From Sphingomonas sp. BK345 (GTDB lineage Bacteria; Pseudomonadota; Alphaproteobacteria; Sphingomonadales; Sphingomonadaceae), in contig NZ_JACHZX010000004.1 in assembly GCF_014193845.1 (NCBI RefSeq), forward strand, positions 124,001 through 188,000: a stretch of 64,000 nucleotides of DNA, given 5' to 3'. The notes beneath the pieces are model-generated. The model did no database searches. It was not told the DNA's origin and saw only the letters and a list, made by a program, of their open reading frames with translations. A program made the translations under genes and the position numbers. Of this stretch, positions 54,077-62,667 are shown piece after piece (positions within the stretch are counted from its first letter, which is position 1; each line of letters starts with the position of its first letter).

Positions 54077-55021
54077 ATGATGCCCAGCGGATTGGTCGCG
54101 TTGCTCGACGACGTGGCGGGCCTGACCCGGCTCGCCGCCGCCTCGCTCGATGACGTCGGCGCCGCCGCCGCCAAGGCCGGCACCAAGGCGGCGGGCGTGG
54201 TCGTCGACGATACCGCGGTGACGCCGCGTTACGTCACCGGCCTGTCCCCGCAGCGCGAGCTGCCGATCATCGGCAAGATCGCGCTGGGGTCCTTGCGCAA
54301 CAAGATCGTCTTCCTGCTGCCGATCGCGATCGGGCTGAGCGCCTGGGCGCCCTGGGCAATCACGCCGCTGCTGATGCTGGGCGGCGGCTACCTGTGCTTC
54401 GAGGGCGCCGAGAAAGTCATCGAGGCGCTCTCGGGCCAGCACCATGACGACACCGCCGACGCCGCGACGGACCCGGCGGAACTCGAGCGTCAGAAGGTCT
54501 CGGGCGCGATCCGCACCGACTTCATCCTCTCCGCCGAGATCATGGCGATCGCACTCGGCGAAGTCTCCGACACGCCCCTGCTGACGCAGGCGATCACGCT
54601 GGCGGTGGTGGCGGTGGCAATCACCGCCGGCGTCTACGGCGTGGTGGCGCTGATCGTGAAGGCGGACGACGTAGGGTTGCACCTCGCTAAGAGCGCGTCC
54701 TCGCCGCTGCGCGCGATCGGGCGCGGGCTGGTCAAGGGCGTGCCGGTGCTGATGCGCTGGCTCGCGGTGATCGGCACCGCGGCGATGTTGTGGGTCGGCG
54801 GCGGCATCCTGCTCCATGGCGCGGAGACGCTCGGGTGGCGCGCGCCGCAGCACCTCGTCCACCTTCTCGCCGAGCGGGTCGAGCACGGCGCGCCGGCGCT
54901 GGGGGCGGTGCTCGGCTGGCTGCTCACCGCGACGCTGTCGGGCGTGGTCGGGCTCGCGGTCGGCGGCGCGATCGCGGGACTGCTCCATCTCTTCCATCGC
55001 GGCGACCCGGCGGCGCACTGA
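54077..55021 (+). CDS. DUF808 family inner-membrane protein (YedI-like)
   Basis: This 314-residue protein opens with [20 protein letters not shown], has the block [17 protein letters not shown], and then about six to seven membrane helices (one near [20 protein letters not shown]). The family is widespread and uncharacterised. It is placed between astD and rppH on the same strand but has no evident tie to arginine use. The start has tandem ATGs behind AGGGAG. Confidence 0.9.
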   Translation: MMPSGLVALLDDVAGLTRLAAASLDDVGAAAAKAGTKAAGVVVDDTAVTPRYVTGLSPQRELPIIGKIALGSLRNKIVFLLPIAIGLSAWAPWAITPLLMLGGGYLCFEGAEKVIEALSGQHHDDTADAATDPAELERQKVSGAIRTDFILSAEIMAIALGEVSDTPLLTQAITLAVVAVAITAGVYGVVALIVKADDVGLHLAKSASSPLRAIGRGLVKGVPVLMRWLAVIGTAAMLWVGGGILLHGAETLGWRAPQHLVHLLAERVEHGAPALGAVLGWLLTATLSGVVGLAVGGAIAGLLHLFHRGDPAAH

Positions 55022-55086
55022 GCCGCGCGCGCCGACGCCGACGCCGGCGCTTCACCGTTTCGCCCGGTCGCGCTAAGGCGACCGGC

Positions 55087-55575
55087 ATGACCGACCCCAG
55101 CACCCTCCCCTATCGGCCCTGCGCGGGCGTGATGCTGCTTAACCGCGACGGCAACGTGTTCGTCGGGCAGCGGCTCGATAACGTGCTGGAGGCCTGGCAG
55201 ATGCCGCAAGGCGGGATCGATCCGGGCGAGGACGCGCAGGCCGCGGCGACGCGCGAACTGTGGGAGGAGACCGGCGTCACCGCGGACAAGGTGACGCTGA
55301 TCGCCGAGGCGCCGCAGGAATTCTATTACGACCTGCCGCCGGAGATGATCGGGAAGGTGTGGAAGGGAAAGTATCGCGGCCAGCGCCAGCGCTGGTTCCT
55401 GTTCCGCTTCGACGGCACCGACTCCGACATCCGCATCGACACGCCGCATCCCGAGTTCCGCGCCTGGCGCTGGGCCGAGCCGGCGGACCTGCCGTCGCTC
55501 ATCGTGCCGTTCAAGCAGCAGCTGTACCGCGACGTGCTGCACGCCTTCGCGGCCCACCTCAATCTGCCGGGCTGA
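55087..55575 (+). CDS. rppH: RNA pyrophosphohydrolase (Nudix)
   Basis: The 162 residues start at the ATG at 55087. The Nudix box reads [23 protein letters not shown] with all the key Glu and Arg residues (given in one window of the protein, residues about 39-61). [21 protein letters not shown] before it and KGQ-type segment [14 protein letters not shown] after it are standard RppH. It removes pyrophosphate from 5' triphosphate RNA and so starts decay. Confidence 0.95.
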   Translation: MTDPSTLPYRPCAGVMLLNRDGNVFVGQRLDNVLEAWQMPQGGIDPGEDAQAAATRELWEETGVTADKVTLIAEAPQEFYYDLPPEMIGKVWKGKYRGQRQRWFLFRFDGTDSDIRIDTPHPEFRAWRWAEPADLPSLIVPFKQQLYRDVLHAFAAHLNLPG

Positions 55576-55619
55576 CGCCCGGCTGGCCTCGCGCCGCCGA
55601 CCCCGCTAGGCTGCCCGCC

Positions 55620-56822
55620 ATGGGGGAACTCACGAGAGGGGAGAGCGGCGCGGTCGAGCGGCTCGACGCGGCGCGGATGCTGGCACGGGTCGAGCGCTGG
55701 TGCGCGATCAACAGCGGCACGCGCAACCTGGCGGGGTGCTCCGCGATGGCCGAGGCGCTCGCCGACGCCTTCGCCGCGCTGCCGGGCGAGGTGACGCTGG
55801 TCGAGCCCGGCGCGGCGGAGAGCGTCGGCGCCGACGGCAGCGTCGCTGCGCTGGCGCACGGCCACCACCTGCGCGCGACGGTGCGACCCGAGGCACCGGT
55901 GCGGCTGCTCCTCACCGGCCATCTCGACACCGTCTATCCGGTGGATCATCCGTTTCAGACACTGACCTGGCGCGAGCCGGGCGTGCTCAACGGCCCCGGC
56001 GTGGCCGACATGAAGGGCGGCCTCGCGCTGATGCTCGAGGCGCTGCTCGCGGTGGAGGCGGAAGGAGCGCGCTTCGGCTATGATGTGGTGATCAACTCTG
56101 ACGAGGAGACCGGCTCCTTCTCCTCGGCGGCGCTGCTCGCCGAGGCGGCGCGCGGCAAGGTCGCCGCGCTCACCTACGAGCCGGCGCTGCCCGACGGCAC
56201 GCTGGCGGGCGCGCGCGGCGGCACCGGCAATTTCTCGATCGTGGTGCGCGGTCGCGCGGCGCACGCCGGACGCAACCCGACCGACGGGCGCAACGCCGTG
56301 GTGGCGGCGAGTGCGCTGGCGCTGCGGCTCCATGCCGAGCGCTCGCCGCGGCTGGCGGTCAACCCGGCGCGGATCGACGGCGGTGGGCCGAACAACGTCG
56401 TGCCCGATCTCGCCGTGCTGCGCGTCAACTTCCGCCCCGCCGACGCGGGCGAGATCGCGCGCGCGCAGGCGCTGGTCGAGCGGGCCGCGGCGGAGGTGGC
56501 GGCGGTGCACGAGGTGTCGGTGGAGGTGCACGGCGGCTTCAACCGTCCGCCCAAGCCGATCGACGCGGGTGCGGCCCGGCTGTTCGAGCTGGTGCGCGCG
56601 AGCGGCGCCGACCTCGGCCAGGCGATCGCCTGGCGCGATACCGGCGGCGTGTGCGACGGCAACAACATCGCCGCCTGCGGCGTCCCCGTGGTCGACACGA
56701 TGGGCGCGCGCGGCGGCGCGATCCACTCGGCGGAGGAATATCTGATCGTCGACAGCCTGAGCGAGCGCGCCGCGCTGTCCGCGGTGACGATGCTGCGGAT
56801 CGCCGAGGGAGCGCTGGCATGA
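55620..56822 (+). CDS. M20-family metallohydrolase (CPG2/DapE-like), coupled to astA
   Basis: This 400-residue protein starts at the ATG at 55620. Metal ligands are in LLTGHLDTVYP (His, Asp), PGVADMKGGLA (Asp), SDEETGSFSS (catalytic Glu and ligand Glu), LTYEPALP and GAIHSAEEY (His). The dimerisation domain lies around residues 200-310, with VVRGRAAHAGRNPTDGRNAV. M20 enzymes remove acyl groups or C-terminal glutamate. Its stop overlaps the astA start (ATGA), so it is probably part of arginine catabolism. I infer it may be the succinylglutamate desuccinylase, since no astE-like gene is seen. Confidence 0.88.
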   Translation: MGELTRGESGAVERLDAARMLARVERWCAINSGTRNLAGCSAMAEALADAFAALPGEVTLVEPGAAESVGADGSVAALAHGHHLRATVRPEAPVRLLLTGHLDTVYPVDHPFQTLTWREPGVLNGPGVADMKGGLALMLEALLAVEAEGARFGYDVVINSDEETGSFSSAALLAEAARGKVAALTYEPALPDGTLAGARGGTGNFSIVVRGRAAHAGRNPTDGRNAVVAASALALRLHAERSPRLAVNPARIDGGGPNNVVPDLAVLRVNFRPADAGEIARAQALVERAAAEVAAVHEVSVEVHGGFNRPPKPIDAGAARLFELVRASGADLGQAIAWRDTGGVCDGNNIAACGVPVVDTMGARGGAIHSAEEYLIVDSLSERAALSAVTMLRIAEGALA

Positions 56823-57850
56823 CCTTCGTGATCCGCGCCGCGCAGCCGGGCGACCTACCCCACCTGTACGAGATGGCGAAGCTGACCGGCGGCGGCTTCA
56901 CCAACCTGCCCCCCGACCGCACCGCGCTGGGCGCCAAGCTGACGCGCTGCGCCGAGGCGTTCGGGCGCGACGATGCGACGCTGCGCGACGAACTGTTCGT
57001 CCTGATGCTGGAGAACACCGCCACCGGCGACGTGCGCGGGACGTGCCAGCTGATCACGCACGTCGGGCAGAAGCATCCCTTCTACAGCTATCGCATCGGC
57101 ACGCTGACGCAGCACAGCCGCGAGCTGGAGCGTACCTTCCGCGCCGAGATGCTGACGCTCACCACCGACCTGGAGGGGGCGAGCGAAGTCGGCGGCCTGT
57201 TCCTCCATCCCGGCGAGCGCGCCGGCGGGCTCGGGCTGCTGCTCGCGCGCAGCCGCTACCTCTTCATTCGCGCGCACCGGCAGCGCTTCGCCGAGCGGAC
57301 GTTGGCCGAGCTGCGCGGCGTGATCGACGAGGCGGGCGGATCGCCGTTCTGGGACGGGCTGGCCGGGCGCTTCTTCGGCATGAGCTTCCAGCAGGCCGAC
57401 GAGTTCAACGCGATCAACGGCCACCAGTTCATCGCCGACCTGATGCCCAAGCACCCGATCTACACCGCGATGCTGACCGACGGCGCGCGTGCCGCCATCG
57501 GCCTGCCCCACCCGTCCGGTCGCGCCGCGATGCGGATGCTCGAGCACGAGGGGTTCGCCTTCGAGAATTACGTCGACATCTTCGACGGCGGGCCGACCAT
57601 GACGGCGCGTACCGACCAGATCCGCACCGTCCGTGATGCGCGCGACGCCGAACTGGTGACGATCGACGGAGCTGGCGACTCGGCCGCGAGCGGGACGGAG
57701 GCGCTGGTCGCGACCGGGCGGCTCGGAGCGTTCCGCTGCGCCTACGGCGCGGTCCGGGAGGTCGAGGGCGGGGTCGCGCTCGATCGCGCATGTGCCGCCG
57801 CGCTGGCGATCGAGCCGGGCGCGACGGTGAGCTGGATCGGACGGATATGA
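56819..57850 (+). CDS. astA: Arginine N-succinyltransferase
   Basis: The 343 residues start at the ATG at 56819. AstA transfers succinyl from succinyl-CoA to arginine, the first step of the AST route. Features include FVIRAAQPGDLPHLYEMAKL, FYSYRIGTLTQHSRELE, the block SEVGGLFLHPGERAGGLGLL and GRFFGMSFQQADEFNAINGH. It is translationally coupled on both sides by ATGA overlaps (M20 hydrolase before, astB after). Confidence 0.95.
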   Translation: MTFVIRAAQPGDLPHLYEMAKLTGGGFTNLPPDRTALGAKLTRCAEAFGRDDATLRDELFVLMLENTATGDVRGTCQLITHVGQKHPFYSYRIGTLTQHSRELERTFRAEMLTLTTDLEGASEVGGLFLHPGERAGGLGLLLARSRYLFIRAHRQRFAERTLAELRGVIDEAGGSPFWDGLAGRFFGMSFQQADEFNAINGHQFIADLMPKHPIYTAMLTDGARAAIGLPHPSGRAAMRMLEHEGFAFENYVDIFDGGPTMTARTDQIRTVRDARDAELVTIDGAGDSAASGTEALVATGRLGAFRCAYGAVREVEGGVALDRACAAALAIEPGATVSWIGRI

Positions 57851-59100
57851 CGGTGCTGCGCGAGATCAACTTCGACGGCATCGTCGGGCCGAGCCACAAT
57901 TACGCCGGGCTCAGCCCCGGCAACCTCGCCGCCACCGCCAATGCGGGCGCGGTGGCGCACCCGCGCGCCGCGGCGCTGCAGGGCGTGGCGAAGATGCGCG
58001 CCAATCTCGCGCTCGGGCTCATACAGGGCGTGCTGCTGCCGCACCCCCGCCCCGATCACGACTGGCTCGCCGCGCTCCACACCGATTACGCCGCGGCGGC
58101 GCCGTTCCTGCGCGCGCGCGCGCTGTCCGCCTCGGCGATGTGGGCCGCCAATGCCGCGACCGTCTCGCCGGCGGCCGACACCGGCGACGGTCGCTGCCAT
58201 CTCACCGTCGCCAACCTGGTGACGATGCCGCATCGCAGCCACGAGTGGCCCGCGACGCTGGCACAGCTGCGGCTCGCCTTCGCGCACCCGGCCTTCGCGG
58301 TGCACGCGCCGATCCCGGCGCCCTTCGGGGACGAGGGCGCCGCCAATCACATGCGGCTGTGCGCCCACCATGGGGCGCCCGGCGTCGAGCTGTTCGTCTA
58401 CGGCGCCACGGGCGGCCCCTTCCCCGCGCGCCAACACCTGGAGGCGAGCCGCGCGGTGGCGCGCGCGCACCGGCTCGACCCCGCGCGCACCCTGTTCGTC
58501 GAGCAGGCCGAGGCGGCGATCGCGGCCGGCGCCTTCCACAACGACGTCGTCGCGGTGGCGAACGAGCGCGTGCTACTGGCGCACGAGCAGGCCTTCGCCG
58601 ATCGCGCCGGTGTGCAGCGGGCGCTCACCGCGCTGCTGCCCGAGGCGGAGATCGTCGAGGTGCCCGCCGCCGAGGTGACGCTGGAGGACGCGATCGGCTC
58701 CTACCTGTTCAACGCGCAGCTGGTGACGCCTCCCGACGGCGCGACGACGCTGGTCGTGCCCGAGGAAGCGCGCGCCAACCCGCGCGTCTGGGGCTGGGTG
58801 CAGCGCCATCTCGCCGGCAATGGCGCGATCCGCCGCGTCGAGGTGGTCGACGTCCGCGAGTCGATGGCGAACGGCGGCGGGCCGGCGTGCCTGCGGCTGC
58901 GCGTCGCGTGCGATCCAGCGACGGTCGACCCGCGCTTCCTCGTCGACTCGGACCGGCTCGACACGGTCGCGGCGGTGATCGAGCGTTGCTGGCCCGAGTC
59001 GATCGCGCCCGACTCGATCGGGGACCCGCGGCTGATCGCGCAGGTCGAGACGGCGCGGCGCGCGTTGCTGGAGGTGCTGGGGCTGGAGGAGCTGGAGTGA
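57847..59100 (+). CDS. astB: N-succinylarginine dihydrolase
   Basis: The 417 residues start at the ATG at 57847 overlapping the astA stop. The opening INFDGIVGPSHNYAGLSPGN is diagnostic. Other AstB blocks are SASAMWAANAATVSP, GAFHNDVVAVANERV (active-site His) and NGGGPACLRLRV with the nucleophilic Cys near residue 361. It converts succinylarginine to succinylornithine, ammonia and CO2. The next enzyme, AstC aminotransferase, is not in the window. Confidence 0.95.
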   Translation: MTVLREINFDGIVGPSHNYAGLSPGNLAATANAGAVAHPRAAALQGVAKMRANLALGLIQGVLLPHPRPDHDWLAALHTDYAAAAPFLRARALSASAMWAANAATVSPAADTGDGRCHLTVANLVTMPHRSHEWPATLAQLRLAFAHPAFAVHAPIPAPFGDEGAANHMRLCAHHGAPGVELFVYGATGGPFPARQHLEASRAVARAHRLDPARTLFVEQAEAAIAAGAFHNDVVAVANERVLLAHEQAFADRAGVQRALTALLPEAEIVEVPAAEVTLEDAIGSYLFNAQLVTPPDGATTLVVPEEARANPRVWGWVQRHLAGNGAIRRVEVVDVRESMANGGGPACLRLRVACDPATVDPRFLVDSDRLDTVAAVIERCWPESIAPDSIGDPRLIAQVETARRALLEVLGLEELE

Positions 59101-59193
59101 GGTGGCCGCCACTCGGCATGCTGCTTGCGCCGTGCCCGGCGACGGCCGGGGCCGAGTCGGGTGGCACCCGTGAGCTTCACCGCCGCCTTGCTA

Positions 59194-59221
59194 GCTGGGC
59201 CCCGACCTTCGCCGGCGCACG
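59194..59221 (+). repeat. Dispersed palindromic repeat, copy 2
   Basis: GCTGGGCCCCG-ACC-TTCGCCGGCGCACG corresponds to copy 1 at 36972-37001 with several differences. It lies in the gap of about 190 bases after astB, which has no gene of its own. Confidence 0.55.
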
Positions 59222-59294
59222 ATCAGCATATAGGCTATGCACCTTGTCGCCTCATCTTTGCGCTTGATTGACCTTCGACCTTTATGAGCCACGC

Positions 59295-59588
59295 GTGACC
59301 CGCCGCACACCGCCACGATCCCGAAGCGCACCCGCCCGCCCCTCCCTGTGGCGCCGCTTCAAGCGCCTGTTCGCGGTCAAGACCAAGTTCGAAGCCTTTC
59401 TCGTGATCTACGCGCTCGCCACCGGGGCGGTAGAGCGCGGCTTCGGCTATGTTCATCGCCTGCCTGGCGCGCGCGGCTGGCTGATGTTTGCCGCTTGCAC
59501 CGGGGTGGTCTTCATCGCCGGCGGCAAGATACTCGATGCGGTGGAACGCGACGAGCACGACCGCGAAGCCGGTCTTGATATGTTGTAA
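59295..59588 (+). CDS. Small membrane protein with two predicted spans
   Basis: The product has about 97 residues if the GTG at 59295 is used. A TTG at 59268 is the other option. A basic N-terminal region (RTPPRSRSAPARPS, LWRRFKRLF) precedes a span around FEAFLVIYALATGAVE and a second around GWLMFAACTGVVFIAGG, with an acidic end. No family is recognised. It lies just upstream of the TonB-receptor gene on the same strand, and its stop falls in a palindrome. Confidence 0.6.
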   Translation: MTRRTPPRSRSAPARPSLWRRFKRLFAVKTKFEAFLVIYALATGAVERGFGYVHRLPGARGWLMFAACTGVVFIAGGKILDAVERDEHDREAGLDML

Positions 59589-59591
59589 CAT
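59580..59591. promoter_or_regulatory. Short palindrome ahead of the ZnuD-like receptor gene
   Basis: ATGTT-GT-AACAT has perfect 5-bp arms, 34 bases upstream of the receptor's likely ATG. The half-sites look like those of alphaproteobacterial Zur boxes (ATGTTATA/TATAACAT), but the centre is about 5 bases too short. Treat it as a weak operator candidate. Confidence 0.25.
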
Positions 59592-59625
59592 TGCGCTAGA
59601 GGGGTGGTTATAGTCGGAGTCGTTC

Positions 59626-61793
59626 ATGAAGAAGATCCTCCTCGCCGCGGTCGCGCTTTCGCCGCTCGCCTCTCCCGCCGCGCTCAGACCAACCCCTTGC
59701 CTGCCGCCCCGAGCGAGGCCGATGCGAGCGGCGGTGCCGGTACCACCCGCCAGCGCGATCCGCACCGCTCCGACGACGTGATCGTCACCGCGCCGATCCG
59801 CCAGAGCGAGTCGGACGTGCTGCAAGGCACCTCGGTCTTGACCGGCAGGGAGCTGACCCGCGAGCTTCGCCCGACGATCGGCGAGACACTCGCGCGCCTT
59901 CCCGGCGTCTCCGCCACCTCCTTCGGCCCGAGCGCCTCGCGCCCGATCCTTCGCGGCTTCCAGGGTGACCGCATCCGCGTGCTGACCGACGGCATCGGCT
60001 CGATCGACGTCTCGAACACTTCGGTCGACCATGCCGTTGTGATCGATCCGCTGCTGGCCGAGCGGGTCGAGGTGCTGCGTGGCCCCTCGGCCTTGCTGTA
60101 CGGCTCGTCGGCGATCGGCGGCGTAGTCAACGTCGTGGACCGTCGCATCCCGCGCGCCATCCCCGAGAACGGCTATCGCGCCGACGCGATTGGCAGCTAC
60201 GGCAGCGCCGCCGACGAGCGCTCGGTCGGCGCCGCGGCGGACGCGCAGGTCGCCGGGCCGCTCGTGCTCCACGTCGACGGCTCCTACCTGAAGAGCGACG
60301 ACCTGCGTACCGGGCGCGGCTATCTGCTGTCGCCCCAGGCGCGCGCCGCTGCGCTGAGCCAGGTCGGTCTGCCGCAGGACAGCGACGAGCCGATCGACTT
60401 CGCCGCCTCGGCCGGGCTGCGTGACCGGCTCCCCAACTCGGCCGCGGAGACCTGGACCACAGGGGTCGGCGCCTCGATCATCACCGACACGGGCAACTTG
60501 GGCGTGTCCTACAGCCACTATGACAGCCTGTACGGCGTGCCGATCCGCTATGCCACCGAGGTCGGCCAGGAGCAGGAGGCGCCGCGGCTCAGCGTCGTCC
60601 AGAACCGGGTCGACCTGCGCGGCGAGGTGCAGACCGGCGGCGGCTTCCTCGATCGCATCCGCGTCCGCGTCGGCCACGCCACCTATCGCCACTTCGAGCT
60701 GGAGGAGGACGGCAGCGTCGGCACCGCCTTCTACAACAACGGCCTCGAGGGCCGGCTCGAGCTGGTGCAGGCCAATCGCGGCGGTTTGCAAGGCGCCAGC
60801 GGCGTGCAGTTTTTCAACCGCCAGTTCAACGTGGCGGGTGATGAGGCCTTCCTGCCGCGCAACGAGACCAACCAGGTCGGCCTCTTCACGCTGCAGCAGG
60901 TGTCGCTCGGCGGCTTCCGCGCCGAGGGCGGCCTGCGTTACGAGGCCACCGACCTTGCCGCGCGCGCGCCCGGCGTGGACACGCGCTTCTTCAACGGCAC
61001 CCGCTCGTTCGACGCGCTGTCCGGGTCGCTCGGCGCCTCCTACGAGGTCGCGCCCGACGTGCGCATCGGGCTCAACGGCTCGCACACCGAGCGCGCCCCC
61101 TCCGCCGAGGAGCTGTTCGCCAACGGGCCGCACGCCGGCACCCAGGCCTATGAGCTCGGCAGTCCCGACTTCAGGCTGGAGAAATCCTGGGGCCTGGAGG
61201 CGACGCTGCACGCGCACGGCGACGGCTTCAGCCTCGACGCCTCGGCCTATTACAACTGGTTCAGCAACTATATCTCGGAGAACCAGGTCGACCAGTCGGT
61301 CTGTCTGGCCCGCTCGGACGATGTCGACCTGCCCTGCTTCCAATATCAGCAGCAGGACGCGCGCTATTACGGCTTCGAGGCGGATGCCTCGCTGCGGCTG
61401 GCGCAGGTGGGCGGCTATACAATCAACGCCGACCTGCTCGGCGACTATGTCCGCGCCAATATCGTCGACCAGGGGCCGGTGCCGCGCATCCCGCCCGCGC
61501 GCGTGCTCGGCGGCGTCGAGGCGCAGGGCGAGCGGCTCGGCGGACGGGTCGAGGTGGAGCATGTCTTCCCGCAGAACCGCACCGCCGCGTTCGAGACGCG
61601 CACCGACGATTACACGATGACGAACGCGTCGCTGTCCTTCCATCCCTTCGGCAGCGCCAGCGACCGCACCAGCATCCTGCTGTCGGCGAACAACATCTTC
61701 GACGTACTCGCGCGGCGCCACTCGAGCTTCCTCAAGGACTTCGCCCCGCTCGCCGGACGCGACGTGCGGGTGACGCTCAAGGTCGGGATCTGA
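59626..61793 (+). CDS. TonB-dependent receptor, ZnuD-like, with apparent frameshift at the signal peptide
   Basis: The ATG at 59626 has GGAG seven bases upstream and encodes a fine signal peptide, KKILLAAVALSPLASPAA. That frame runs out of receptor sequence at about 59682. The receptor continues in the neighbouring frame from AQTNPLPAAPSEADASGG to a normal barrel end, VRVTLKVGI at 61793. One extra base there would rejoin them. The plug is intact (SRPILRGFQGDRIRVL, VDHAVVIDPLLAERVEVLRG, GSSAIGGVVNVV) and resembles zinc receptor ZnuD. Either a real inactivating mutation or a base-calling error is present. A start at 59604 in the main frame lacks a ribosome site and a signal peptide. Confidence 0.8.
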
Positions 61794-61810
61794 GTCGGCG
61801 GGCGCGCCGG

Positions 61811-61840
61811 CGTGCCCCTGCGAAGCCGGGAGCCCAGCGC
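61811..61840 (-). repeat. Dispersed palindromic repeat, copy 3 (inverted)
   Basis: Read on the minus strand it is GCGCTGGGCTCCCGGCTTCG, then CAGGGGCACG, close to copy 1 at 36972. It lies between the convergent ends of the TonB-receptor and phosphatase genes. Confidence 0.6.
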
Positions 61841-61883
61841 CACGAGCAACCCGCTTGTGGCCCTGGGCCCCGGCCCGCGTCGA

Positions 61884-62483
61884 TCAACGGGGAAGATCGT
61901 CGCGCGGTCGCTCGTTGAGCGCGACCAGTGTCGCGCCGCCGCGCTCGTCGAGTGCCAGCGTCGTCACCGAGCCCGGATCGCAGCCGAGCTGGAACATTCG
62001 CTCGAACCCTAGCCCGAGCCAGTGCGCCACCACGCCGCGAATGATGTCGCAGTGGGTGACGCACAGCGTCGTCCCCTCGCCGACAGCGGCGAGGAAACCG
62101 GTCGCGCGCGCCACTGCCTCGCCCATCGTCTCGCCGCCGGGGCAACGCGCGCTGCCGCGCTCCGCGTTCCACTGCTGCCAGTCGGGATCGTCTGCCAGCG
62201 AGGCGAAGTCACGGCCGGTGAAAGCACCGAAGTCGATCTCGTCGAGCGCCGGAGCATGGACCACGTCGATCCCGTGAGACTGCGCCACCGCCGCCGCGGT
62301 CTCGACCGTACGTCGGCGCGGGCTGGCGCGGATCGCGCTCACGTCGACGCCAGCGAGGTGACGCGCGAGCGCGGCCGCTTCATCATGTCCGCGCGTGCTC
62401 AGCGCGATCTCCGATCGGCCGCTGAGCACATGGCCGACCTCGGCATGGCTACCGTGGCGGGCGAGCAGCAGAAGGCGTGTCAT
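61884..62483 (-). CDS. Histidine phosphatase family protein
   Basis: This protein has 199 residues. The phosphohistidine motif is LLLARHGSHAE (RHG). The second His is in LCVTHCDIIRGVVAHWLG, and the acid Glu in DEIDFGAFTGRDF. Members include phosphoglycerate mutase-like and sugar- or cobalamin-phosphate phosphatases. The exact substrate cannot be told. It is divergent from the epimerase genes and could serve that sugar pathway. Confidence 0.9.
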   Translation of the reverse strand: MTRLLLLARHGSHAEVGHVLSGRSEIALSTRGHDEAAALARHLAGVDVSAIRASPRRRTVETAAAVAQSHGIDVVHAPALDEIDFGAFTGRDFASLADDPDWQQWNAERGSARCPGGETMGEAVARATGFLAAVGEGTTLCVTHCDIIRGVVAHWLGLGFERMFQLGCDPGSVTTLALDERGGATLVALNERPRDDLPR

Positions 62484-62583
62484 GCCGCACGTTTACCACG
62501 ACTCGCGCAAACCATAGGAAAATTTCGGTTGCGCAATAAGTTAGGGAACCAAGCTAAGTAGAAGATGTTCCTCTCCCTGTAAC

Positions 62584-62605
62584 CAAGCGGCAACGTGGCC
62601 GCTTG
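62584..62605. promoter_or_regulatory. Stable hairpin in leader between divergent genes
   Basis: CAAGCGG (62584-62590) and CCGCTTG (62599-62605) are perfect arms with an 8-base loop, 62 bases before the epimerase ATG. As both flanking genes point away, it is not a simple terminator. It may lie in the epimerase mRNA leader or be an operator. Confidence 0.3.
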
Positions 62606-62667
62606 TCGTTGATCTCGATCAGTCGGTCCGGGGCGGCCCCAATGATCGAGCGAGTGGGAGGGTGGAA

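Noticed and set aside
59235..61721. An 828-codon open frame antisense to the ZnuD-like receptor
   Set aside because: Shadow of the receptor gene. The composition is that of an antisense GC-rich frame and no family motif is present.
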